NCBI RefSeq assembly: GCF_000485595.1
Contig: NW_014577685.1
Coordinates: forward strand, 1 to 42,264
Source of the DNA: Priapulus caudatus
Lineage: Eukaryota; Priapulida; Priapulimorpha; Priapulimorphida; Priapulidae
DNA: 42,264 nucleotides
Direction of reading: 5' to 3'
Of this stretch, positions 1 to 10,210 are shown in pieces; position 1 is the stretch's first letter, and each line of letters begins with the position of its first letter. The position numbers and the translations under genes were made by a program. The notes under the pieces were generated by a model, which made no database searches, was not told the DNA's origin, and was given only the letters and a program-made list of their open reading frames with translations.

Positions 1-637
1 TAAAATACGCTTTTGTTTATATCAGGGCACAGGCGTTTCAATAAATATAATGCTAAATAAAAATTAATACGAAATCTGTTTACTATACCAAAGTCTTAAT
101 GTTATTAAGGAATTTACAGGAAATTTGGTGGTCGACATTAGGGCATTATTAACCATATTTATATACTACACTATATATAATTAATAATATATATATATAT
201 ATAATATATAGGAATGTGTTGATATGTACTACATATAATAAAATTATGTATTGCAAGATTGGCCGTCGTCGGCGCTAGTGTCTTTTGATGAGCGGGTTGG
301 GCGTTTTAGACTTGCCCCTTACTTTTGGTAGCTAACTGCAGTTGTCTATAATGAAATACCCATATTACCCGTCTATATGGCTGTATAGTCGTGAACTGGC
401 AAACATACGTTCTTCTTCACGTCTGTTCTTATCTTGTGTGCTGTTCTGTCCACTCATATTACATCCAAAAGTTGGTTTAGTAGAGATTTCCGCTGTTAAG
501 CTTGCACGTTATATGTTAGCTTAAATTTCGGCGTGGAGCATCTACAGACTATAGTCATACACCAACCATGAATTAATCTGAGGTATTGGCGTTTGTTGTA
601 CAGTGCCTAGATCAATAAATCATCCCCTAGAAATTCT
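1..637. other. AT-rich non-coding stretch
   Basis: No supported gene. The stretch is AT-rich with a short TA microsatellite around 165-215. The only open frame of any length (about 60 codons from 342) has no recognisable domain, no splice-site context and a composition expected by chance. Confidence 0.6.
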
Positions 638-1014
638 ACATGCGTCTAAACAGAGGAATTGCTCCGACCTGTGATTGGAGGATAAAAATAGACCCCGCCC
701 ACTCCCGCCGCATACGCTATTATGCTATGATCGACCGGTAGGAACGTGTACTAACTATCATAATGGAGCGAACGATTTTAGTTACATTTCTATAAATTCT
801 AACTGTTATAGACACAACATATGTCTTAGCCTTAATCTCTGTGAATTTTGAGTCTATTGAAGCACGATTAGTCTAATTAATTAGCAAATATGCACGCGCG
901 GTATCGCTCATAGGCTAATACACGCGCGCTATGACCGCTGAAAACGTAACGTCTCGAATTCTATTTTTATCCTCCAATCACAGGTCGGAGCAATGCCTCT
1001 GTTTAGACGCATGT
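638..1014. mobile_element. MITE-like inverted-repeat element, 377 bp
   Basis: The sequence at 638-691 is the reverse complement of 961-1014 over 54 bases with a single mismatch. The outermost bases are ACATGCGTCTAAACAGAG on the left and their complement on the right. The 8 bases just outside match 7 of 8 (GAAATTCT at 630-637, GAAATACT at 1015-1022), which looks like a target-site duplication. The 269 bp between the arms holds no open frame. Long terminal inverted repeats, an 8 bp duplication and no coding capacity fit a non-autonomous DNA transposon. Eight-base duplications are known for hAT and P elements, but the terminal bases are not a clean match to the usual hAT ends, so I leave the superfamily open. 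Confidence 0.8.
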
Positions 1015-1222
1015 GAAATACTCGCACTGGTCAGATTATAAAGATTCCTAGGGCACAATTTATTAGTATATAAATACAGTGGCAGTGCTGAGATGGCTAC
1101 CGCCTACCATTGTAGCTCTGGTATCGTCATTACTCTACTCGTCGGTCAGTGATCGTAGACAGTCATGGTCGAAGAGGTTGTGTATATTATATATGATATA
1201 GACGTCTTTATTTGAATACATA

Positions 1223-1431
1223 TGTGACGGCGGCATAGTTTTCGGATAGTGTCGGAAGGTTGCGCGGTGTTGCTGCATGCGCGAGGTGCGCGCCCTCTCT
1301 CGCTCTCGACTTGGGAGACATTGATGTGAGTTAGCCGGCGTCTCCGAATAAAGCCGTTCATTCCCAAATTCCTGTGCTTATATCGATTTATTGTGAGTGC
1401 TCCAATGAAGGCATAATAGTCGGCTTTCACA
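1223..1431 (+). mobile_element. LTR 3' portion (R/U5) of a Ty3/gypsy-type element
   Basis: About 200 bp here is closely matched by 21965-22161. Both copies contain the polyadenylation signal AATAAA (1347-1352 and 22089-22094) and end in CTTTCACA. The copy here ends in CA and is followed after one base by a primer binding site, so it is the right end of a 5' LTR. The left end of the LTR cannot be placed: upstream sequence (including a TATAAATA near 1070) does not match the other copy. This is probably the 5' LTR of the element whose coding part begins at 3404, because the fragment at 21824-22161 joins sequence from that element's 3' region to this LTR. Confidence 0.7.
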
Positions 1432-1432
1432 G

Positions 1433-1450
1433 TGGCGCCCGTACGTGGGC
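1433..1450 (+). promoter_or_regulatory. Primer binding site (tRNA-Lys type)
   Basis: TGGCGCCCGTACGTGGGC follows the LTR terminus CA by a single G. It starts with TGGCGCC, the complement of the 3' end of lysine tRNAs including CCA, as used by many retroviruses and LTR retrotransposons. The position immediately downstream of an LTR end is what is expected for minus-strand DNA priming. Confidence 0.75.
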
Positions 1451-2519
1451 AGTTTTGATTCCAAACAAAGGAATCTTTCCGAATCCAAAATCGGAGGAGC
1501 ACTCGATTTCACACAGGTGATTTCTTGAAGGCCGCCATGTTCCGTGCAATCCTTTGTTATGATCGACGTAATTTCTGTGCCATTGTGAGGCAAATAAATG
1601 ATGTCAACGCCTAATAAAGATTTCTATTACTATAGTAGGTAATACGCTCTTGATATAAATAACTTGCAAAACTACTCGAGAGCATGTGCTCTTTATTTTT
1701 AACGTAGCATTTCAGGAAAAACATTTTGGTTTTTAGCAGACACATGGTTTAGCAAATTAGCAGAGATCTGGCACGTTGCAAGCGTAAAACACGATTTATA
1801 TGTGGTTATTTCAGAGACGGGAAACACGTAGGAAGTATTAAATAAGCTTAGCACAATTGCTTTTGTTAGTACAGTAGTAGTGGTGCATGTGTTGTCTAGG
1901 CAAAGTTTGTATAGAAATAAACTAGGTGGGGCGGTACGTTTGATTTATAAGTGGACAATTATACCTTCGGCGTGAGAAATAATTCTCATCTGGGCATGAA
2001 CTGGATTGCGTCCGGCATTACGAGTAGTGGTTAGCACCTTTGAGATAGATTGGGAACAACGGGGTATATATATATAATTCTTGTTAGAGGGTTGCTGGGT
2101 GGTGGGGGCGGAGCTATAGGTTGTATCGATGCGGTGTTTGAATGGTAAATAATACATATTTGGCTGAAACACGCTTCTGTCTTCTCGTTTTCTAAATTTA
2201 TCGTAGCAGTGTAGCGAACGAGTTACACAAGGAAGTTACGGACACTGCATGGGCAGCTAGTTGTAATTATTAACGTAAGCTAGGCCTATGAGTATTGTTA
2301 TTTTTTGGGATAATTACAAAACACTATATATTTCATTTGCCGTCATAGACTATTTTCTATTAACGGTACTAGCGCAGACCCGCAGCACATAAACACTTTC
2401 AATTACATATAATTTCATTCGGTTTGGGGAGCTATCTCAGCAACACCGAATAGCCTAGTAATAGTATATGGCAACTTAGAATTAACAGAGTGTGTTACTG
2501 TGATATAGAATTTCGCGTA
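1451..2519. other. Non-coding leader or intervening DNA
   Basis: No open frame here has a recognisable product. If the 5' LTR and the gag at 3404 belong together, this is part of an unusually long untranslated leader that has been expanded by later insertions. A short inverted repeat (GATTCC...GGAATC) lies just after the primer binding site near 1458-1476. Confidence 0.5.
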
Positions 2520-2694
2520 AAATGTCACGTATGCGAGTTTCTTTATTTTGTGCGCATATTCGCAAGAAGAATAGGAAGGAATATAGAATAGGAAGGAGAA
2601 TAGAAACTTAGAATATTATAGCATATATGCGTGCACAGAAATCTGACGCTATATAGGCTATGCGACCCAAATTAATACAAAAAAACATTATTAT
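2520..2694. repeat. 175 bp exact direct repeat, copy 1
   Basis: These 175 bases are identical, base for base, to 2957-3131. The second copy runs directly into the single N at 3132. An exact repeat that terminates at an unresolved base is typical of a contig join in which overlapping ends were both kept. Confidence 0.9.
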
Positions 2695-2847
2695 AACGTT
2701 ACGGCATGCTTCTGATAACGTTATTTAATATTCAAAGTAAATATGTCGGGTTTTTAAAACGTTTTGAAAACGTGTGTAATTACGTTTTTAATTTATTCCG
2801 TACTATAATATGTGGCCCCGATAACGTTAAGAACGTTACATAACGTT
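2695..2847. repeat. Cluster of six AACGTT palindromes
   Basis: AACGTT occurs at 2695, 2717, 2758, 2823, 2832 and 2842. The spacing is irregular, so this is not a simple tandem array. The hexamer is its own reverse complement. It may be a degenerate repeat or a protein-binding cluster; no function is shown. Confidence 0.5.
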
Positions 2848-2956
2848 TACACAATGATGTGATTATAATATTATTTTTCGATTCAAACATAACATTAGTT
2901 TGTGTAATTTGTGTTTGTGCGCGCGCGAGCGTGCGTGCGTACACACACACACACAC

Positions 2957-3131
2957 AAATGTCACGTATGCGAGTTTCTTTATTTTGTGCGCATATTCGC
3001 AAGAAGAATAGGAAGGAATATAGAATAGGAAGGAGAATAGAAACTTAGAATATTATAGCATATATGCGTGCACAGAAATCTGACGCTATATAGGCTATGC
3101 GACCCAAATTAATACAAAAAAACATTATTAT
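2957..3131. repeat. 175 bp exact direct repeat, copy 2
   Basis: Identical to 2520-2694 and ends at the N of 3132. It is preceded by a short (AC)n run at 2941-2956. Confidence 0.9.
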
Positions 3132-3132
3132 N
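3132..3132. other. Assembly gap (single N)
   Basis: One undetermined base directly after an exact 175 bp repeat. It marks a probable scaffold join, so linkage of sequence on either side is uncertain. Confidence 0.95.
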
Positions 3133-3403
3133 GTGTGCACTGCTAGCATTTCGCAGATTGGCTCGGAGCTATTTGATCTCTGTAGCTAGTCTGCTTAATG
3201 GTAAGATGACCTGAGGCACGTTATACGTGTGTCATCGAGAGACAGAACTTTATATTATTATTATTATTATTTGTGTGTTAACAGTTTTCATGCGTGTGCG
3301 TGAGCAAGTTTATGTATGTGATTCCAAAATTATCTAACCTGCCAATCAAACATAAAATAAAAAATTGTTATAGTAATTGTGTTACGTAACACCCTAAATC
3401 AAG
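3133..3403. other. Untranslated region upstream of gag
   Basis: Contains a short (TAT)n run near 3251-3272 and no coding frame. It ends in an A-rich stretch before the gag start codon at 3404. Confidence 0.5.
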
Positions 3404-4376
3404 ATGGCCACTGCACGCCCAAAACTGAAGGAATTTTCGGGCGAGTCCAGCGAGGATTTTACCTTGTGGTTCAAGCGATTTGAACTATTTGTGCCGATAG
3501 CACCACCTGATGCTGCCCCTGCAGTCCCCCGACGCCATCTTGTCTTTCCCCTATATTTATCGGGTAGGGCTTTTATGACCTAGGACAGTCTGCCAGCGGA
3601 GACCAAGCTGAATTATGAACAGACACGCCAGGCACTGAAGAAGAGACTGGACCTGGACGAGCATGCCTTGATCAGGCGTCAGGGGTTCATGACTCTCGGT
3701 CGGGAGACGGATCAGGCAATCACCGCCTTTGAGTTACGGGTTCTCCGTAAGGCGGCGACAGCATTCCAGGATTTTCCAGAACAACATAGAAACACGATGG
3801 CAAAGGAGTAGTTCATGAGGGGGGCTTCAGCTGCATCTCCTGACCCAAAACCCTGACACGATACGCCAGGCGGTGCAATTAGTGGGACAGTATGTACAGG
3901 TGAGGAAGGCTATGACCCCACAACCTGTCGCACAGGAACCAGCCATCTGCCAGGTCTCGCGGGATGAAGGGTTTGCCTCTCCTGCCGCGGCAACGGATGA
4001 AATCACCAGTCTGAGGGATGACGTTCAGAAGCTGACTGAACAAGTACAGCTCCTGATAAGGAACCAAAACTCTGGCCGTGGACGTACCCGCGGATGCGGC
4101 GATCGAGGAAATCGCCATGGACCGAGCCAAGGTCGTGGTCAACGTCAAGGTCAGAGATATGGAGATCAGTCCAACCAGGATGGGAATCGAAATGGTTCAA
4201 ATGATCAGCGAGTGCAACCAGGCAAGTCTGGGCGAGTTTCGCAACCATGGGGTTCCCGTCTTGCAAATCAACAGCAAGCTCAATTTAATGACCGATTCGA
4301 CGGACATTGCTACAATTACGGCAAATACGGACATCGCAGCGCTGACTGTTGGGGTACCTGGCAGTCGAAAAACTAG
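3404..4376 (+). pseudogene. gag: Ty3/gypsy Gag, broken
   Basis: The start codon at 3404 opens a frame whose early residues (KLKEFSGESSEDFTLWFKRF) resemble the N-terminus of Gag in metazoan Ty3/gypsy elements. In-frame TAG stops lie at 3581 and 3809. A frameshift near 3830 moves the remaining capsid/nucleocapsid part into the frame that is open over 3873-4376. That part has an Arg/Gly/Gln-rich nucleic-acid-binding stretch and one zinc knuckle at 4308-4349. The knuckle has the C-x2-C-x4-H-x4-C spacing, but the second Cys is a Tyr codon (TAC at 4317), so it could not bind zinc normally. Gag would package element RNA into particles; this copy cannot make a full-length protein. The end overlaps the protease frame at 4349, as is usual for gag/pol junctions. 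Confidence 0.85.
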
Positions 4377-4957
4377 TATTTGCTGTAGATGAGGGTCGCT
4401 CTGCAGCCAAGAAGAGAAGGAAGAAGACTCAAAAGATTATTCCAAGGGTTCTGATGAACGTGGGCAATCAGGAGATATCATTGTTGTTTGACACTGGGGC
4501 GGATGTCTCGCTGATGCGCGAAGATGTATGGAATTTGTTCTCACTAGGGAAAAGAGGAACGTTGTCTGAAGAACCAACAGTAATACGTTCGGTGTCTGGA
4601 GACAAGTTGCCTTGCCTTGGAGCCGCGACAGCACCCGTTAGACTAGGACCTTTGAGTTTGGAGTATTCCTTCCAGATAATGAGAGGCATCGACAGTCCAG
4701 TCATTTTGGGCTGGGACTTTATGATGGAATATGCCGTTACAGTCAACCCCCAGCGAAAGGAGGTCACCATCCAGGGTGAACCTTTCCCACTACTAGAGGC
4801 TGTATTGATTTCGATAACAACAACAGCAAGAGCCCTGAAGGCCACCACCATCCCAGGAAGAACGGAGGTTATCATTCCGGCGTACTTACCTCATGGTCCA
4901 GGATTTCCGAAACTGAAGTATGAAGGGATCTTAGAACCGAGCAACCCCCAGGATTAA
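4349..4957 (+). pseudogene. pol: Ty3/gypsy protease region of pol
   Basis: This open frame overlaps the end of gag in another frame and contains the retroviral-type aspartic protease signature LLFDTGADVSLM with the catalytic Asp-Thr-Gly at 4490-4498 (residues 48-50 from the first Met). A later hydrophobic VILGWDF matches the second conserved block of the family. The protease would act as a dimer to cut the Gag-Pol polyprotein. The domain itself looks intact, but the frame stops at 4955-4957 and the following linker continues in a different frame (about 4960-5157), so it is disconnected from reverse transcriptase. Lys/Arg-rich residues precede the domain. Confidence 0.88.
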
Positions 4958-6195
4958 TCGTGTCCCGTGTCGCGGCAATGGTGGACAATTCGTTAATTAC
5001 AGTGCGGATTATGAATCCGGAACCAGAGCCGCTGGAAATTGGCAAGGGTACGTGTCTCGGAGATTTCCATTGTCTTGGAGGTTCACAATCCAACACGGTG
5101 AGACGCATGTGCGAGCTAATAGAAGAATACAAACCATGCAGAGGGCAAATAAGGTAGCGAAACAAAGGAAGTCGACAGCGAAGGGATTCCCTCCGTTGAT
5201 TTGTCTAGGTGTAAACTCAAGAAGGGCCAGATGCCACATCTGAAGTCCCTATTGAAGAAATACAATAGCGTTTTCAGTAAAACACCAAACTATCGAGGAT
5301 TCTCGGATCTCGTGGAGCACCGTATTGATACGGGAGATGCCCAACCTATCAAGCCGGCACCACGTAGGGTTCCTTTCCACTTGCGGGACGAGTTGGAGGA
5401 GCAAGTGCGTGATATGTTGGAAGATGGGGTTGTAGAGCCTTAATTGCTCCGGTCCCTGGTCATCTCCAGTGGTCCTAGTGAAAAAGAAGTCTGGTGCGTT
5501 CCTGTTTTGCGTGGATTACCGGAAGCTGAATACTGTTACCAGAAAAGACGCCCACCCTCTGCCTAGGATTGATGACTCGCTAGCATCCATGTCGGGTGCT
5601 GTATTCTTCAGCAATATTGACTTGACCAGTGGTTACTGGCCAGTCCCTGTCAACAAGGACCATCGAGACAAGACGGCCTTCTCGATTGGGACGAACTTGC
5701 ATTGTTTCAAGAGACTTCCCTATGGGCTCTGTAATGCATCTTCGCTGTTCCAGAGATTGATGGAGTTGGCATTCGCTGGCATGAGCTGGAAGGTTATGCT
5801 GACGTATCTTGATAATCTGAAAATTTTCACGAAGACATTTGATGAGCATCTGGAGGTCCTAGAAGAAGTCTTCCAACGCCTACATAAGGCCGGGTTGAAG
5901 CTCCAGCCCAGCAAGTGTCATCTCTGCAAGAACCAGATCATCTTTCTTGGACACCAGGTGAGCCAACATGGAATCAAACCGGATCCATTGAACATCCAGA
6001 AGATAAAGGACTGGTCCGTGCCGAAGACGGTGAAGCAGGTACAGAGTTTCGTCGACCTGGCTCCTTACTATCGTCGTTTCGTGGAGGGATTTGCAAAGAT
6101 CGCCAAGCCCATGATTCAGCTCACGGAGAAGCATATACCATTTGTGTGGGATGATGCATGTCAAGAGAGCTTCGACACTCTGAAGAGAAGAGTCG
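4958..6195 (+). pseudogene. pol: Ty3/gypsy reverse transcriptase region of pol, catalytic site mutated
   Basis: The linker (4960-5157), the RT N-terminal part (5160-5443) and the RT body (about 5450-6195) lie in different frames, so at least three frameshifts and several stops separate them. Recognisable family blocks are the HRIDTGDAQPI stretch, the LVKKKSGAFLFCVDYRKLN block and the fingers/palm block with SNIDLTSGYWPV. The polymerase active site at 5805-5816 reads Tyr-Leu-Asp-Asn instead of the usual Tyr-x-Asp-Asp, so one catalytic metal-binding Asp is lost. The connection region with SFVDLAPYYRRFVEGFAKIA follows. RT would copy element RNA into DNA in the cytoplasmic particle; this copy is inactive by both frame damage and active-site change. 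Confidence 0.9.
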
Positions 6196-6196
6196 A

Positions 6197-6615
6197 CTGA
6201 TGTCGCCTCCAATCTTGGGGTATCCAAGATGGGGCGAACCTTTCACCCTGCACACGGATGCATCAGATTTTGTAGTCGGATGTGTTTTAAGTTAGGTGCA
6301 TGATGGACAGGAGCGGGCAATTGCCTACCATAGCAGTGCACTGAGTACAACAGAAAGAAACTGGTCTACATACGACAAGGAGTTGTGGGTTATAGTCTGG
6401 GGTCTCCGACAAACCCACATCTACCTCTATGGTTCAAAGTTTGCCATTACCACCGATCATAAGCCACTGCTGCAACGAACCAAACTCCGCTGGAACGCTC
6501 ATGTCACACAGAAAAGGACACGCTGGATGAACGATTTAAGCACATGGGGCGACATCGAACTCTAGTACCGCCCCGTCGTTAAGAATGGGAACGCAGATGG
6601 CATGAGCCGCTGACA
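6197..6615 (+). pseudogene. pol: Ty3/gypsy RNase H region of pol
   Basis: After a frameshift at about 6195 the next frame carries MSPPILGYP, then the RNase H core with an HTDASDF block (first catalytic Asp), the block around ERNWSTYDKELWVIVWGL (catalytic Glu) and ITTDHKPL (Asp). In-frame stops interrupt it at 6293, 6563 and 6612. The conserved C-terminal NGNADGMSR motif is still visible just before the last stop. RNase H would degrade the RNA strand of the RNA/DNA hybrid. The key acidic residues appear present, but the frame is broken. Confidence 0.85.
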
Positions 6616-8180
6616 TCCGACCGAACAAGAGAAATTGGGAGACCTAATCAAGGCATTATTTGTCATTCCTCCGTCGGATAATGCCAAGACGAATGAGCAG
6701 GTGGTAAATGCTAGGGTTTCCCAGCTCTCCACCTACAAAGATGTGAATGGAGTGGTGTCAGACTCTAGGGCTTCCCAGATCTGCACCAATGATCCCTTAC
6801 TGACAGGGTTTTCCCGTCACAAGATACGTTGGAGTAGGCGTAGTAAGAAACACGGAGTTCGAGCGACAGCGCTCGCACCGTCAGATGGACAGAGACAGCC
6901 ATCGAGTGGCATGAAGGCGCAACAAGAGCAAGACCCTTCAATATTCCAAGTCTACCGTTGGGTATTGAATGATGACAAGCCGTGCTGGGAAGCAATCAAA
7001 GGTGAAGGACGTGACATAATCACTTTCTGGCGCCAGTTCGATCGCTTCTCAATACAGAACGGAATTCTGGTCAGGGAGTGGACTCCACCCAAGAAGAAGA
7101 ACACTGTTTATCAACAGGTTGTTGTCCCAGGACTCCGATCGCAAGTCCTCCACGAAGTTCACTCTGGTGTCACCTCCGCCCATCTCGGACGACAAAAGAC
7201 TAGGCAAGATGCAGAGTCGATTCTACTGGCCAGGACTAGTTACGGATGTTGCGGAGTTCTGCCGGACATGTCCTAAATAAGTAAGCCAAATCCGAGGATG
7301 AATGCACCGCTGCAAAGTATTTCCTCATCCTACCCACTCCAGCTTGTAGCGACAGACGTCACAGAACTGCCAATCAGCCTACGGGGTAACCATTACTCTT
7401 TGGTGGTTGGCGACTACTTTACGAAGTATGTGAATCTGTATGCCATGAACGACCAGACAGCTAAGACCGTTGCAGACCTTATCTTTTGCCATTAGGTTGT
7501 GAACACGGGATGCCAGAAACGATTCATTCCGATCAAGGTCGGCAATTTGAGTCGGACATATGCACCATGCTTGGGATCGAGAAGACTAGAACAACCTCAT
7601 ACCATCCCGAAGGAAATGGCATGATTAAGTGGTTCAACGAGACGCTGAAGAACGCCATCGCAAAGGTCACAGTCAAACACGGCTAGGATTGGGATCTCCA
7701 CCTTGGCCCAGTCCAGTTGGCGTACAACTCCAGTGTACACGAGATGACTGGCATGTCGTCATTTTTCCTGTCACATGGTCGAGAACCCCGCTTGCCGGCG
7801 GACATTGTCTATGGATGCCCAACCAATGCTTATTGAAAGTCGGCCGGGAGTTACTCGAGAAGCATCCTCGCCGAACTGCAAGAGGCTTTCGAGGAAGCCC
7901 GGAAGACGGCAAGTATCGGCCAAGAGCGACAAAAGAAAGTGTACGACAAGTGGACGAAACACCACCCTTACCAAGTGGGGGACAGAGTGTGGTTATACGC
8001 TCCAGTACCCAAAGATCGCCACAGGAAATTGGCTCTACCATGGGTAGGGCCATATACCATCGTAAAGAGGATGCAGACAGCGAATGGCCTGCCTGGTGTT
8101 ACATACAGGATTCAGAGTGAGGACACAGCTAAGCAACATAGGCTAGTTGTCCATCACAATCGCTTGAAACCGTGTGTGGC
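6616..8180 (+). pseudogene. pol: Ty3/gypsy integrase region of pol, DDE triad broken
   Basis: The His-His part of the H2C2 zinc-binding domain lies near 7153-7190 and the Cys-Cys part (FCRTCPK) near 7258-7275, but the two are in different frames. The core begins with an Asp in ATDVTE (about 7352), and the second Asp is in IHSDQG (about 7531). The position of the third acidic residue, normally Glu in a GxxERFN block, is a Lys codon (AAG, 7627-7629) followed by Trp, so the DDE triad is incomplete. Stops at 7493, 7684 and 7831 and a frameshift near 7495 break it further. The C-terminal GPF/Y-like module (WVGPYTIVKRM, near 8040) is recognisable. Integrase would insert the DNA copy into the genome; this one cannot. 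Confidence 0.87.
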
Positions 8181-8841
8181 ACCCAGGATACCCAGGCCAT
8201 TGGCACATCGAGAGCCGGAAGAGCTTGACGACGTCCCTGTGTTGGGGACCGGGCGTTCCTGCCCTGCCGGAAATGTTCTTCCCAATGATGGGTGAAGGAC
8301 TTGGTCTTGGTGTCGGCATGCGATTACCAGCCGCACCCGCAGCCCCTCCTGTCCCGGCGGCAAAGGTCGTGGACGACGGAATTCCCGAAGGTGGACCTGG
8401 CGCTGACATGGGGTTTCCTGCAGAACCAGCTGTCCCACCCGAGGAACCAGACGAAAGAGACGAGCTGAGAGCTATTGCTCAACCAGGGAAAAGAGATGCC
8501 GAGGTAGGAGCGGGTCCACGTGTTGACATGGGTTTGACTGCAGCACCTGACGTCCAGGCTCCGGAACCAGAAGCTCCTGCTGTTCCACTTCATGAGGAGA
8601 GCCCAGCTGATGCTGCCCGTGAAGAAGAAGAACACAACGAACAAGATGATGGTGCAGAGTTCGTACCACTTGCATTGCACGTTGACGGTCACCTAGATGA
8701 CCCACCGCTGGGACGCTGAACGAGGCCGCTCCAGAACCACGCGTGACGAGGAGCGGACGCGAGGTCAATGCTCCCGCCTACTTGGAGGATTATGTCCGAC
8801 ATGTGAAGCTGTACAGCGACGCGACCCGCACATCGTGGTGA
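8181..8841 (+). pseudogene. pol: Pol C-terminal Pro/acidic tail
   Basis: Downstream of the integrase GPF/Y module the frame shifts near 8240 into a Pro-, Ala-, Glu-rich segment (about 8240-8719) with two near-repeats of the pattern xDMGxxAxPxVxxPE. It shifts again near 8715 into a final segment containing PRVTRSGREVNAPAYLEDYV and a TGA stop at 8839-8841. Tails with a TRSG..P.RYxDY-like ending are known at the end of many Ty3/gypsy Pol proteins. No chromodomain is recognisable. Confidence 0.7.
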
Positions 8842-9015
8842 TGCCGCGGAGACTGCCATGCATCGTGGCGATAGCAGATTACATGAACACCAAAGCGATG
8901 GCGGATGTCCCGACGGAGGACGACACTTAGGCTCGAGGCTTACTAGGCGCCAAGAGCACGCGATTGCGTAAATGAGGCGTTGGTGTTTGATGCATTTTAT
9001 AATTTCGTAAAGCAT

Positions 9016-9195
9016 GGCAGGGTAGCTGCTTTCTTTTGTAATGTTTACCGCTGGGCAGTTGCCCCTTGTTTTTAGCGGATCGTGTAATTTTGTGTTCCGT
9101 ATTTTGTATTCCGTGGACAGTGGCAGGGTAGCTGCCTCCTGTTGTAATGTTACCGCTGGGCGCTTGCCCCTTGTTTTTAGCGGATTTGCATATGT
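9016..9195 (+). repeat. 106 bp-period tandem repeat in the retroelement 3' region (probable U3)
   Basis: A block starting GGCAGGGTAGCTGC at 9016 recurs at 9122 with the same order of sub-motifs: GGTAGCTGC, TGTAATGTTACCGCTGGGC, GCCCCTTGTTTTTAGCGGAT. The second unit (9101-9195) is nearly identical to 21824-21918, where it is followed directly by the LTR end seen at 1223-1431. It is therefore most likely U3/3' non-coding sequence of this retroelement family. Confidence 0.75.
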
Positions 9196-9830
9196 TGACG
9201 GGCGGTACGACATTTCTTCCCTTTGATCCACGCGGCGAACATTCTCCCGTAACCTGCTGACGTCTGCTAGTGTCTTTGATGTGAGTTAAATCGCTGCCTT
9301 ACCTTTGATGTGAGTTAAATCGCCTAATCAACTTGCTCCGGTTCCTACAACATTCGCCGCTGTCCGGTTATCCTGCTGACAGCATGAGGGCAATACTGTG
9401 AGTTTTCTACTAATGCAGCGTGCTTAGTTAAACAAAAGAGCTGACTCGCCCGTGCTATGTGTTACGGCGTGGTAGGTTTGCGTGTAAGATCGTAGAGTCA
9501 CGCGTGACGCCGAAATTCCCAATGTAATATTTCCATAATGTTTTTTATTTCCATCACATTTTATAATGTTATAATTCCACACGTGACAACGATGGTGACC
9601 TTTTCGCGAGTAAAGGGCGCAGCCATTATGTTGGTCGGTACAGGGCGGGTGTGGTGTGTTTATGCGCGATTTTTCACACGCGGTGTGCATGTACTCGCTC
9701 ACGAGTAGGCGCTATTCGTTAGAAAACTTTCGCTGGAGTCTGACTCTCGCGCGTGTCATTGTACATGTCGTGCGACGAAGGCTTAGATCGTAGCGGCTAT
9801 AGATCCTAACCGCAGCATCCTAACACGCAC
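9196..9830. other. Diverged LTR-like DNA and non-coding sequence
   Basis: Near 9277 and 9306 the motif TTTGATGTGAGTTAAATCG occurs twice. It resembles the ATTGATGTGAGTTAGCCGG of the LTR at 1320-1340, so a degraded LTR end may lie here. No clear CA terminus or target duplication could be found. The remainder has no supported gene. Confidence 0.4.
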
Positions 9831-10210
9831 CCACCTTAACTCCTACCCTTCTCTAACCCTTGTTCCCTTCCCTGACCCCACCTTCTTTTTCGATCCCACT
9901 CTTTACTCCTAAAGCCTTACTTTTTTAAATTCCGTGTTTTCTCCACCCTCCCCGTTATATAAACCCGGTCCTGTTCTCCAACCAATATCAATTTCCTCCT
10001 CCCCCGTGCCTTGTGTTCCTTAAACCCCTTTATTCCTCACCCCTCCCGTCATCAATTCTACCCTCTCATCCCACCCTTACTCTGTATCCCACCAATTTCT
10101 TTTTCCCAATACCTCCTAGCACGGCGCCCTGATCTAGCTCTGTCCTCTTTTACAACCATTATATTGAACCAGATCACTGTCTCCCAGCTCCATTTCCCTC
10201 ATTAGTGTTC
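9831..10210. other. Pyrimidine-rich plus strand, no gene
   Basis: A strongly strand-asymmetric C/T-rich stretch with repeated CCCTT, TCCC and CACCC words. The open frame at 10011-10205 is a by-product of the low purine content. No domain or splice context supports coding. Confidence 0.5.

Noticed and set aside
8689-9231. 180-codon minus-strand frame with two similar peptide halves
   Set aside because: The internal similarity is the 106 bp tandem repeat of the retroelement 3' region read backwards.
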